From assembly GCA_036852015.1 (NCBI GenBank), contig JAANDG010000603.1, positions 1-64,000 on the forward strand: 64,000 nt of DNA, written 5' to 3'. Below the pieces are notes generated by a model that was not told the origin of the DNA, searched no databases, and saw only the letters and a program-made list of their open reading frames with translations. The translations under genes were made by a program, and so were the position numbers. Below, in pieces: positions 1 through 12,800 of this stretch; the stretch's first letter is position 1, and each line of letters starts with the position of its first letter. This DNA is from Pelodera strongyloides. Lineage: Eukaryota; Nematoda; Chromadorea; Rhabditida; Rhabditidae.

Positions 1-828
1 TTTGTTTGAGGTTATTTTTACCCGATTTTCGTTAACTCTCACTCGGAAAATAAGTCCCCCGGGTGTGAGTTTTAACTCTCACCCTGACAAAGAAAAGTGT
101 TGGTGGATCGGGCCTCTGGGTTCATAGGATTGTTTTATATCGTTTTGTCAGAAGTGGTCATATGTTTGAAATGTCAAATGTTAGTGCAGTTATTTTTGCG
201 TTTTCTTCAGATGCAATTATACAAACTAACAAACTTTCTTAGTTTGTCCAAAAACTCTAATAATACGTTGGCGCGTGTTTTGCAAGTATGGTTGTTGGCT
301 GGCCCTAGAGTCTACCTATGAATGAGGCTCAAAATGGATTGTTACTCTCACGATAAATACTTAAAGGGACGGGCCCATCAAAATAAACCCACATTTTGCA
401 TGTTTTTATAATTTGTATAAAGGGGGTTTATTATAATATATGTACACTAAGTTACGGCTAGACTTTATCCCGCTAAAATTTTTCGGTGTCGATAAACTCA
501 AAAGTATACCGTAGAAGACCAACAATTGCACCCTATTTTCTTGTCGCGTGTCCCGGGGGAATGTGGTTATATGGGCAGATAGTCTCCCGGGTCCCAATCA
601 GAGCGAGGTACCTCGGGAGACGCGGTAAGGAAATAAGGGTGCAATTGTTGGTCTTCTACGGTATACTTTTGAGTTTATCGACACCGAAAAATTTCAGCGG
701 GATAAAGTCTAGCCGTAACTTAGTGTACATATATTATAATAAACCCGCTTTATACAAATTATAAAAACATGCAAACTATAGGTTTATTTTGATGGACCCG
801 TCCCTTTAAATTAACCTACCGTATTCAG
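1..828. other. Probable intron of the gene continuing from upstream
   Basis: The first supported exon begins at 829 with an incomplete codon (phase 1), so its gene starts before the window and this stretch is probably intron. The only clear structure is the large inverted-repeat element at 361-809, listed separately. Bases 1-360 are AT-rich and show no convincing exon. Confidence 0.5.
361..809. mobile_element. 449-bp palindromic element with TTAA ends
   Basis: Two arms of roughly 190 bases are near-perfect reverse complements around a spacer of about 60 bases containing GTCTCCCGGG. The outer ends read TTAAAGGGACGGG and CCCGTCCCTTTAA. TTAA at both boundaries fits a TTAA target duplication (as in piggyBac) or is simply part of the terminal repeat. 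There is no coding capacity, so it would be a MITE or foldback element. It ends 19 bases before an exon. Confidence 0.85.
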
Positions 829-3800
829 AAAAACGTCGCGATAGAAGCCGTACCTTGGAGAGTCTCAGAGAATCACTGGAAGCAGACAGAAAGATGAATA
901 GTGAGGGAATTGAGGAGAGGCCAGGGACGTCATCAGACACTAAAACACAGAACTTCTATAGCCAGACGCCAGAGAAGCAGGAAGAGAAATTTGCAGACAT
1001 CAAGGAAGATTCAGAGAGTCAAGATGAGGTAATTAACCATGAAGTCGAAAAGAAATCAAATAATTATATAATAGTTTACACAAAGAACAAGGAATTGCCA
1101 TTTACTCGATTCTTTCCCAGTGCACGCTACGGGCGCGCCACCTGGCTTTCGCGCACCCTTGGCGCATCCACCGCGCACCCTCGATATGTGGGGTGCGCCG
1201 CGCCCCTGTGGCGGAAACCTGATGGCAAGGAGTTTCACGTTGTCGCCAATATTTGGTTTTTGTTCATAATTATCCTCTAATTATGTTTAATGTTTTGTTT
1301 AATCGCCTCTTTCAGGAAAAGTCCATGGCATCATGCTCATCCGCTGCAATTTCTGTCGTGTTTTCTCCAAATGGTTACCAACAACAACCACAAACAAGCG
1401 GACTTAAAATGGTCGGTTTGAAACATTTTTTACTTGTTTTAGAGCTAGAGCACTAGAGTTACTTTGGTTTATAAAGTACATGCCTGGATGTATTCTCTTG
1501 TCTTATGTAATTATCAAGTACATCTATAGATGTACACTTGTTGAGTATATGTGCTGAAAATTTGGTCTATTTATGTCGGGTTGTGCGCAGTTAGTAGTTT
1601 TTTTATGGAAAAATGCCTGAAAATTTAATTCGCTGTTTTGGTACCACTGTGTCACCATATTTGTTGGATATAACTAGGCATGACGTAGTGTTTGTGTCTG
1701 TATGTCTGTGCACTGTCCAATTCTAGCGTTCCCTGTCTCCTGAAGAGGCGTGGGATGACGACAGAGAAGTCAGATCACGAATACTTCTGATGGTAATTTG
1801 AGATGCTCCAAATAGTGTAGTGCTACTGTAGCTTCTGTTCTGCTTCTGTTTGTATGGGTTCAGCTTATTCTGTTTCTTTGGTTCTTGCTGGTTATTTATT
1901 TATGTTTGGTTCTGCTCTGTGTTTCTTTCTTTTTTCTTTTTCGATTTTTTTTCAGCTATTTTCAGTTTCTGTCATTGTGATTTTCTCTAACTTTTGGTTC
2001 AATGGTGGTTCAGTTTTTGGTTTGTAGCTTAGCATCGGGCTCAAAATAATTATAAAAAAATTTTCAGCCACAACCTCTGAGCTCCATCCCGACGCCGATT
2101 ATTATGCTCACACAGGTAAAATCTCAATGAAGTGGTACGACATGTTGTTTGTGAATTACATTTTTCATAACTGCATTTCAACTCAATCTATAGTATGCAA
2201 ATTTATGAGCCATTCTGTGCCCTCATTGCGCGTGTGCTACGAACAACGTGCCACACCACTTTAAAATTAAGCTTATTTCAGCCCTCACAGCCAAATACGC
2301 CCTCTATATGTTCTGCGGCAAATCCTCAATTCTGGAACTCTGACTCTGAATGTTCTGACGAAGACAGTAGTGAAGTGGAATCATTCACAGATGACAGTGA
2401 GGAATGTGAGCTGTGCTAATTTAGAAAAAATGTTTGCGGTAAGAGTGCCAGAAGTGCGCCAAACCATGGCCAGTCATTTTCCGGTAACCATGCGCTGTCG
2501 GCCCACTCTGGAGTTCTGGAGCCTTATCGCACCCATTTTTTTTAGGGCGCGGACACAATTGCGTTGTAATACTGCGCACTTCAAAAAGTAACGCAATATG
2601 CAGCCAATACTTTTCTTTCCCTGCTTATAGCTCTTTTTTTACATATTACACTAGGACAATTCGCGCGCACTTAACGACATGCCAGACGAATTTGAGCCAA
2701 GAAGCTGCGAAATCCGCATTTTGCTCTAGCTTTAGTCGGTGACCCAACTCTATCTAGAGATGCTAGTTTTTCGTGGCCGAATATGTTACTCTTACGCAAA
2801 TTTTTGTGAAATATACCGTTTTCTTCTTGCCTAAAATTACACGTAAGTTAGCAGATTTTGAAATGGATGGCATAGATGTCAGCTATTCAACAAAAGAATT
2901 TTTGGAGAATTTTTTTTGTTGAACTCGATATTTCAGTCTACGAGTCCGATTTTGAGTATTCTATTTCACATACTGCAAATTTCCTACCTGCGTTGTCATC
3001 GTCATCAGGTACGGTATATTTTTGGAGATTTTACTTTCATATTACACACAAATATTGTATTCAACAAAATGTAAAGCAACTATTGCGCCAATAAATAATG
3101 TATTAAATCAGAAACAATATTTTCTGTAATTTAGTTGATATTGCCCCATTGGGATGTGGAAAACCAGTCACAATTGATGCCACGGTGGACTTGCCTTTCT
3201 TGGAGCAACAGTGAGTTATTACATATACATTTTCATGCTATAAAGTTTGAAGAAGGAATAGCACCTAAGCACCTAACATATTGAATTGCCGAAAATTGAT
3301 AACTATAATTTATATCGTGCTGCAACTACTGTAGATGTCCTCTGAACATTTCCAATTAGAAAACATGTAAAGTTTGTATGAATACACACTGAGAGCCGAT
3401 GAGTTGCGCGCCGCACCATTTCGGGAAACAAAATGCGCGCCGCAAAGGAATGGGAAACAAAATGCGCGCGGAATAGAAATGGCGCGCAAAGTGTTTCCCG
3501 AAAAGGTGCGGAAACGGTGCGGAAATGGTGCGGCGCGCAACTTGCGCCCCGCACCATTTCCGCACCTTTTCGGCAACGTTTTTGAAAGCGCTCGGAGGAT
3601 CTGCCGTAAGTGCAGTTGTTGTACTAATATTTTTCCGCAAGCACAGGTCTCACATGTGTTGTGTAGCCGAGTGGTCTAAGGCGCTGTTCAGAGAATTATC
3701 TAACAAGAGTGTAGGGTTCGCATCCAACACGCTGCTTTCTTTTTGCAGTTGCTACTTATCCCGCACCGTTTCCGCACCTTTTCGGCAACGGTTTGGGGGT

Positions 3801-6800
3801 GTTTCCCGCAACAGTTTGGGGGTGTTTCCCGCACCAAAACGGCAACCAGAGTCGGTTAAAAAACTTTTGCGGCGCGCATCAAATTCTTTTGCGGGAAACA
3901 CCCCCAAACTGTTGCCGCGCGCAACTCTTGAGTTTCGTTGCACTAATAAACATTTTTCCTTTGTAGGAAGACCGATATGCGTGGGCGTGTGGAGGAGCTT
4001 CTCGCCAAACCGCCCCCGCTTCCCCTCTTTACTTGCTCGATTTCATTCGATGGGCAGGTACCGGGCATGGCCGCCGATGAAGTAGTTAGTGTGCGTAGTA
4101 TAGTTTGTAGTTTGTGGTTTTTGTGGTTTGCTTAGTTCGTAGTTTGTATGTAGTTTAGACCGCGTCCTAGTTTTAGAAATACCCTATCTAATTTTTCAGT
4201 TACCTACGTCCTTGAGTTAGCGTTGGGAACAAATCATAATACATAGACCTTCTTATGTTCTAAGGCTGTTCGTTATTCTATGCATGTCTCAATCTCCATC
4301 CTTTTTAGTAACAATCCCAGTCAGTAGAGGTGTTCTAGAAAGGCTAGTACACTACAAAATAAATTTTATTTTATTTCTCTTTATAGGATTCCTGGGGCAG
4401 TGCCGAGGAAGGAAGTGACGCAGAACATGCAGAAGGTAGGTATTTATGCTTGAAACTGAGCTACATAATTGTAACGGTACCTCTGATGATCACAACGCAA
4501 CTAATGGGGCGGGGAAACGCAGGGTGCGCAGTGAGCGCACCACGGATACGCGAATGATACACAACTGCTGATGACGCACCTGTTACGCGCTGGCAACGCG
4601 GGCGCGCCCTCCGCGACGAACACGTCCCCCCCCCCCCCCGCCCACCGCAGTAATTTATCCAATAATTTTCAGTGTCTCGTCGTGTGCGCACTCGGACAAA
4701 CTCTACATTGGATGCGTACAATAGTCCAACGTCGTTTTCAAGCGATGAGGTAGGAAGCAATTACACAGGAAAACGGAATAATTGGCCCATACCAGAAAAA
4801 CCGTCACTAGCCGGTCACCAAATGGTATTCACCGAAAAAAAACTTTTGTTGACCGGTCACTTACCATTTGGAGACCATGTTGTGACCAGTTGACGACGGT
4901 TTTCGAGAAAACTCCACGGTAAGATCACCAAGTGGGCGTTTCTATATAAGGGAATAAAGATCTTCAACATACGTTTCAATAGAATTGAATGTAGATATGC
5001 AACGTACCTTACCTTGAATACCTTGAAGACCGTTATATCAGCTGTTGGCTCGCCAACAGCGCAGGTCGCAACTACGCCATGAAGACCTGCATCTTGCGAT
5101 GCGATTCCATGCACGTCCAAATGATTTAACCATCGGGTCTGCCCATCTCGTTGGCGGTCGCCCTTGAGGACGCTTGTAATCGCGGGGACGCCATTCTGTG
5201 ACCCGAGTGGTCCATCGATTGTCATTTCTACGAATGACATGACCAGCCCATCGATGTTTCGAGCTGTATATCCTATCAATTATATCATCTACGCCGGACT
5301 TTTCTCGAAGTGTGACGTTTGACATACGATCCCGGAGGCGCGTGCCTACCATCTTACGCTCCATGGCTCTCTGGGTGACAAGTAAGGATTCTTCGTCTTT
5401 CTTTGTCGTGCACCAAGTTTCGGAAGCATAGGTCATTGCTGGCAGCACATGCGTGTTAAACACCTTGGCTTTCACTTCTTTTGACAGCTTCACATTGGTG
5501 AGTACATCTCGTAGCTTCCAGAAAGCCTTCCACCCAGACTGTTTACGCCGAGAGAGTTCGGCGGTGAGGCTGTTGCTGGGGTTAACCTCGCGTCCAAGGT
5601 AGACATACTTCCCGACCTTTTCGAGCGTGCTGTTGCCAATACGTATATCTGCACCGCCGTTTGGACAATGATCGTTAGCCATCCACTGCGTCTTGCCTGG
5701 GTGGGCTTCAAGACCGATTAGCGACGTTACTCGAATTAGTTCGTCTAGGTTTTTCTGCAGTGTACATGGGTCTTTGGCTATAAGAACCACATCGTCGGCA
5801 AACAGTAAGAACTGTAGTGTTTCGCCGTCAATGTCATAACCACCGGACATGTTGGCGTCTCTCAAAGCACATTCCAGAGAAGCAGAAAACAGAGTGGGTG
5901 AAATGACATCCCCTTGTTTGACTCCGCGCTCAACGGGCACCTTAACTGGTGTATGAAGGAGTTGGATGTCCGTGGCGCACTGGGTATACAGCTCGTCTAT
6001 CATAGACACGTAGCACTCTGGCACTGCGTGATGTTTCAGAGCATTGAGGACCGCCTGCTTCTCAACCGAATCGAACGCCTTCTTGAAGTCGACAAACAAC
6101 ATACAGAGGGGTATCTTGTATTCCCTAGACCGCTCGATAACTTGACACACAGTGTGAATGTGGTCAATAGTCGAGTACCCGCCTCGAAAGCCTGCCTGCT
6201 CTCTTCTATTGCCTTCTTCCAGCCACTTGCTGATTCGGTTCAAGATGACGCGAGAAAACAGCTTTGACAGCTGTGACATCAACGCAATTGGACGATAGTT
6301 GTTTATGTCCTCTTTGCTTCCCTTCTTATGGATCAGGATGGTGTTACTACCTTTCCAGTTCTCAGGGACGATTTTCATTGAGAGGATATTGTTGAACAAC
6401 CTGCAAACCGCGGATAGAGTGGACTTCGGAGCGTACTTGAGGAGATCAATGGAAATGCCATCATTGCCAGGAGCCCTGTTATTAGGCATTCTCTTCAAAG
6501 CATGTTCAACCTCGCTCTCCATGAACTCCGGCACGTCCTCATTCACTTCAATGCCTGATTTCGGAACACGCTTCTTCGAAGCAAAGAGATCCCCATAGAA
6601 ATCTTTGATGATATCGGCAATATCCTGGATCTTGGTCTTCAAAGTACCGTCTTTGTCCATCATGGCCACAGTTGCCTCCTTATGCAAGGAATAGCGTTGG
6701 CGTACTTTCTTTATGGACATAAGACGCTCGGCCGCTTCGAGAGCTTTAACCTCGTTAAAGCTCTTATAGTCTGCTTCAACCATCTTTCGTAGGTCGCGAC

Positions 6801-9800
6801 TGAAGGCTCTGTACGTTTTGACCCTGATGTAGCCTTTTTCGTCTCTCACGGATCAATTCAATGGTCTTCGACGTCAGTCTTTCTCTAGGATGAGCACGGA
6901 TGACCGGCCTAGCCTCAGCTGATGCCCTCGCCAATTCCCGGCTCAGTTCGGAGTACGACTGAGGTGAACCGTACCTCGACCAGTCCACTTGGTTCATTAT
7001 AGCACGGGCAAGACCCGGATCAACGTCTCCACGCCTGGAGGTGCGCCTTCTGAACTTAACAGAACCAAAGTTGATGACGGACTTGACCAAGCGGTGATCT
7101 GAACTTGAGCCGCACCACCTTCTGCCGACGATCTTACAGTCAACGACCCGATGGGCGTCGTTGCAAAGAACATAGTCCAGCTGTTTCTTGGCACCTTGCG
7201 GGCTCTGCCACGTCCAAAGTCTACGCTTTCGCTGTTGGAACATGGTGTTCAACACGTACATGCACTGACTTTCCGCAAAATCTGCTAGCCGTTGACCACG
7301 GTCATTACGGGTGTCTGCAGCGTAGTGCCCAACGTACGTCTCCCCATCGTCCCTGGGACCGATGGACGCGTTGAAGTCACCGACGACAAGCTTGACATGT
7401 GCACGACTGTTCGTCAGTTCTCGCTCAATGTCATCATAAAGCTCCTCCACGACCTCGTCGTCATACTCGCTGGTGGGAGCGTACACGTTAACAACGGTGA
7501 ATGTCACACGTTTCACTTCGCCATGAAGGACCGCCACACGCGGGCTGACTGCTCTCATATCGCTGACATATGGCAGGTATTCTGGGGGGACTATGAAGCC
7601 CACACCGCCAGACCTCGACCTCTCCTCTCTGGCTCCAATGAGCACACGGTGGCCACTGTGCCAGGTCTTGCACTTGCTCTCCTTGGACCGCGTCTCTTGG
7701 ATAGCAACGATGCCAGCGTTCACATTATCGAGCTCGCCGATCAACTGATCGACATCAGCGTCCTTGTGCAGCGTCCGGGCGTTAAACGTAGATATATGAA
7801 AATAGGAAAAATTATGGTTCCCTACGGCCGTGAGATTGCTATAGCACCCCTGCCTTGCGGCGCACGGAACTCGGGGTCTTTGCTGATTTGACTTTGACAT
7901 AGTTGGTTTTGGCAATACGTCCTGCGGGTGCCAATCTTCTCGCAGGACGCCCGCTCATTTCGCCGGCATTACCCGTTTCACCCCTACGGTGCGTTGAACC
8001 ATGAGCATAGGATTGTAGGGGATGCAACGTACGTTTCAATATATGGAAGAAGAGTTGTTCAACATACTTTTCAATATATGTTAATGATGCTTCAAAATAC
8101 GGCTTCGCTGCGGACACTGTAACAGTTAATATTATTACATAAAGATAACTTTACAGGAGTCAAACTACCATGGGCAGACAGTCGGCTGTACCCTTACTCT
8201 GGTACAAAAGGCCGCAATGAAAGAAAGTGGTGACGAGAGCGAGTCTTCAGAATACTATGACTCTGACGAGGTACGATATCGATTTATTGATTAGATTCTG
8301 AATATTTTTGCGTTTGTGCGTTCTTTGGACTCGTAAACAGCTGGATTGTCTCACCGTACTGGAGTAGACAAGTTGTGCAGCTAACATTGTGTGTTCTTTA
8401 CTCTTGTAAACCCGCAGGGTATAACTAACCCGTTATAGTACACCGATGAAGAATACTACGACGAGGACGAAGAGTATACGGATGAGGAATACACCGATGA
8501 GGAAGAGTACGAGGACGAGGAAGAATTTGAATCAGAAGAGGAGGAGGTGGGAGTTTAAAGGGATATGACACGTGGTGTATCAGGAGGTGGTTATTAGGAG
8601 GTGAACGATAGATATAGACTTGTAAACGAATTAATTTCAGGCTGAAAGTATCGAACACTCCTTTGAATCGGCTTCAGAAAAGGTTATCTTTTTTGGAATT
8701 CGCATATCGCATAGTTTGTTATCGCATAGTTTGTCAATATCGCATAGTTTGACACCAAGGTTACTTCAATAGTTATAGCACGAAAAGTGTTCACGTCAGC
8801 ACATCATGTATTGATGCGCAACACGATTATCTTTACTAAACAACGGCCTAATAAATAAAATAATTTTTTTACGCCACAAGAGCGTGCACCTTTATTCAAG
8901 GGAGTTCAAAGTAAAATTTCAAGGTTTGCTTATGACATGTTCCGCAGAGGTCCTGAGCATTAGGCGACGAGTTCCAGATGACAAATTGCCCGACGTCTTC
9001 GGGCTAGGGCCAGGAGGGATCGGCCATGAGTCCCTCCCTCGGTGGAAATCATGGGAAGCATGGCTTACAACCTAATTCCATATTTAGTCAATGTCGCCGT
9101 TTATTGCCGAAGATGATGAAATTGCTGCTCCTTTGGAGGAAGCTGCGGGTGCATCAGTTGCAGATAGAAAGGATGAAGCTGCGCAGCAAACGGTACGGCT
9201 AGGCTATTGATATTTGCGGGGTGATTCAAAACTTCTAGGCTGCTTGGCGCATAATACCAGGCTGCTGGTCTCGCCATCCGGAACTTTAGCGCGGCACTAG
9301 AAAAGTGGTAACATTGTGGAGCTGTACATTCCAATTTTTCTTGCTATAAGATGGCCAAACAGTGTAAGCGGGCGAACAGTGTAAGCGGGTCCACAAATTG
9401 GACGTCCTGCTTTGGCACACTTTTGGCGCCCACAGTCATTTTGCGCAATGTCAAAAACGGTAGATATTGACTATATCATATTGCTACTAACCCGACGACC
9501 TTTTTTTTGAGCACAACATGCAAAACCGGGTTGACATTCCCTTTAATACCTCAAATCAGAAAAAGAATCTAAGGTTATAATATTGTGCAATAACGCTGTG
9601 CAATAACTGCTTTACAGAAGAGGCGGTGGCACTATTTCAGGTTAATAGAAAATTTGATTACATGTGGGATACTGTCCAAGACGCCTTGGTTTATGCATGC
9701 GTTCATTTAATTCTGTTGATTAAAGGGATTTCAATTCGTCTTGTGGTTGCTAAACACAAATCACTAGCAATTACGTACGCTTTAAATTCTACCCACCGGT

Positions 9801-12800
9801 TTAAGTTTAGTTATCAATGTACACCCAATTCTCTCACAATGTTATATCCCCATTTTCAGTTGAAGTGAACTGCCCAACACTTTAAAAGATACTTCCCACT
9901 TTTTTCCTTTTCGCTCAAGAAGCAAGTACAGTTCGTATATGTACAGAAAATCAATAAACCTATTAATTTAAATATTGATTTTTTTAGTCGGAACAAGGGG
10001 GAGAGAATGTGAGCGGTGGAGAGGCGCAGACAGTGGGTTCAATCGATATGCTCCTACAAAGAACGATCATGCCAACCATGTTGGATCCACAGGAGGAGGA
10101 GGAGGTATTTGATTATCAACCGACGAAAAGGCCTAACGACCTCGATGTTCTGAATTCTAGAGCGTAACGTACATCATATAAACAAACAAAGATTCCTATA
10201 CGCACATAAGATAGAGTGGTATTGGGCTCACTTCAAATCGTCTTATTTTATACTTTGTGTATCGATTCTCCAACAAGGATCATAAAATCCATATTGCATA
10301 CATCTAATTATTGGGGCTAGGGCGCGGTAGCGCGCCTAGCCCTTTTTGGTTCTTCTCCGGGGGTCTGCGTCTTTTTTTCACTCTTTTTATAACTTTTCAA
10401 AAAAACCATTTGACCGATCAACTCCAAACTTTCTGAGTAGTTAAGTTGAATAATACTTGTTAGTTGATAGGAAGGTGGACTCTCGTCGAACTGTCTTTAA
10501 AAAAAATTGAAAATATAGCAGTGTTGTTTCTGACTTTTTTTTTTTTTTTTTTTTTTCGTGATTGTCGTTTCCTGAATTTTTGCGAATATTAGGTCTTTCT
10601 CTTTGATCTTTTTTGCATATAGGGTAATCGGTCTCGTAAGCTCCGAATATGCCTATGAAATTTTTAAATTTTAACTTTTAATTATCGATTTATCGATTTT
10701 TCCACCAATTTGGGTACATTTTGTGTTATAGCGCTCCTGTAAATGAATGAATGTGGCTAGAAATGTTAATGTAACTCCAGTGTCATACCTACGATGCCCC
10801 TGTGTGGTTAGTACAGCAAATTTGCGTAATTGGCTATCTATTTATCGATTTTTCGGCAGAATTTCGGGCGTTTTTTTTTACTAAATTACATTTTTGCTCC
10901 GGTTGCGTGGTCATTAGTAGGTTTTTCTTTGGACATTAGGTAAATCGAAGGAGTAACAGATGAACGTTAGAAACATTTAAGATTCTTGATTCTTGCGCGT
11001 AATTAATGATTGTTGGTTTTTTAGCTACTGCTGTTTATTCCATACATTACGCTTTTATTTCATGCTTATTGTTAGTGTCTCAATTAAGTATGGTAACCTT
11101 TGGGAAATTCATTTCAGTGAAAACCTCTGAATTTCTGCTGCGTTTTCAGCTATTCATAATACTATTCGCAGTCACTTTGTTGCTTTTCATCTCGGTACGA
11201 GGTTTGCAGTGTAACACTTCACGTGCACTACCTTTCAATGTGTGCCATAGCGCAACGGCATCGTGACCTAGGAGCAAGCACACAACGCAGGTTCAATTCT
11301 ACCCGAGTTCATTTTTCGATTCTGACTTTTGTGAAAATTTGTTTGTTAAGTGAAGCGTTTTCAGCGTGTGACTTCCCAAGGGATTTTTGCTTATTTTGCG
11401 CACTTACGCCCGTTCGCCCGTTTTTGAAACTCATCGTGGACAACTGCATTCTTATGGATTTATGCGAAGTGGGCTCTAATTGGGGTCTATTTTTTTATGA
11501 TAAATTATGTTCATGTGCATATGACGCATAAGAATGTTGGTGACTCGATGCGTTTCAAAAACCGGCCGGTATTTCGCTTTAAACTATTCGCGCTTCGTGT
11601 AAAAAAATTGTGTTCTCCTTTGCAATTTGTACTATGAAACGATAATTTCGAGAGAACTATTCCTATTATCTAGTTTTTCACTTCTAGCTTATTACTAAAC
11701 GGATATTTAGACGATAATTTCGAGAGAACTATTCCTATTATCTAGTTTATTTAAACGGATATTTAAACGATAATTTCGAGAGAACTATTTTTTCACTTCT
11801 AGCTTATTACTAAACGGATATTTAGACAAATATCCGGCAAAAAGCGAACAATTCTCTATCGTAAAAATAGTTACTATCGTAACTGTAAAAAGGGGTGTTT
11901 TTGGTTCTTCAAAAAGTGAAAAATTCAGTGTTGGAAAATATACAAAAAGAGATGAATTCAGCTGATCCTATGACTGGACAAAAAGAGAACAATTCATTTT
12001 TGTATTATCTTAATTTCAGACCTCAATAATTTAATAAAGAACTCGCTTCGCTCGCTAGCTCCGATTCATTCCAAACAGAACCAAAAAAATTGCGATGTAT
12101 CTGTCCGGTTATACAATAATAGTTTATACAGAAGTTACCTATGAGCCAGTGAGATCCAAACGGTAATTCTGGTTTACACTACACTACTGTTTTTCAAACG
12201 TTATTGATTGATTTTTTAATGAAAACTGGTGATTGATTTTTTAATTAAGATTTTTTTACAGCGGATGTTTCAAATTCCGTTGGGAGAGTAGGAGAACTAC
12301 CAAGAGGAAGCGAAATTTAGAGTTGTAGCTATTTTAGAATTTTGAACATAAAATTGAAGCATATAATTGAAATTGATAATGTGGTGTGGTTATTGAGCAT
12401 GTACGAGTTGTACCAAGCTGCAATTTTTTGGTTCTGTTTGGAATGAATCGGAGCTAGCGAGCGAAGCGAGTTCTTTATTAAATTATTGAGGTCTGAAATT
12501 AAGATAATACAAAAATGAATTGTTCTCTTTTTGTCCAGTCATAGGATCAGCTGAATTCATCTCTTTTTGTATATTTTCCAACACTGAATTTTTCACTTTT
12601 TGAAGAACCAAAAACACCCCTTTTTACAGTTACGATAGTAACTATTTTTACGATAGAGTAATATTTGCCTCCTTACGGAGATACATGTCACCAAGGTCGA
12701 TTATCGATTTTCAAAGTACTCGCAAGACATGAGAAAAATCCATATCTACTAAAAAGCTTTTATTCATTCTTTTACATTAGGTCGAAGAAGCAATGTTAGA

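Larger units (their letters stand above)
4980..8140 (-). mobile_element. RTE-type non-LTR retrotransposon, antisense in an intron
   Basis: The element carries an apurinic-type endonuclease frame and a reverse-transcriptase frame in the RTE order and size (about 3.1 kb). It is antisense to the host gene, within the intron 4750-8156. Coding limits are clear (5038-7915); the outer ends are uncertain. Flanks on both sides share related short motifs (GCAACGTAC near 4999 and 8025; TTCAACATAC near 4962 and 8057). No poly(A) tail or target duplication could be fixed by eye. The long open frames suggest a young copy, broken by one frameshift. Confidence 0.85.
10105..12780 (+). other. 2.7-kb intron rich in repeats; possible alternative 3' end
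   Basis: This intron of the large gene holds a GC hairpin (10314-10342), a T-run (10534-10555), several TATCGATTT words (10680-10860), a decayed inverted-repeat copy (11415-11583), a direct repeat (11638-11825) and the foldback element (11854-12658). Reading straight through the donor from the preceding exon gives 20 extra codons and a TAA ending at 10167, so a short isoform ending here is possible. Confidence 0.5.

Noticed and set aside
3525..4085. 186-codon open frame
   Set aside because: It crosses a GC-rich repeat and a tRNA-like segment; only its last part coincides with an exon, in another frame. No domain is visible.
7292..7891. 199-codon plus-strand frame
   Set aside because: Exactly antisense to the RTE endonuclease domain; a shadow of high-GC coding sequence.
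10314..10342. Rho-independent terminator
   Set aside because: The hairpin plus T-run fits the shape, but the context is a eukaryotic intron.
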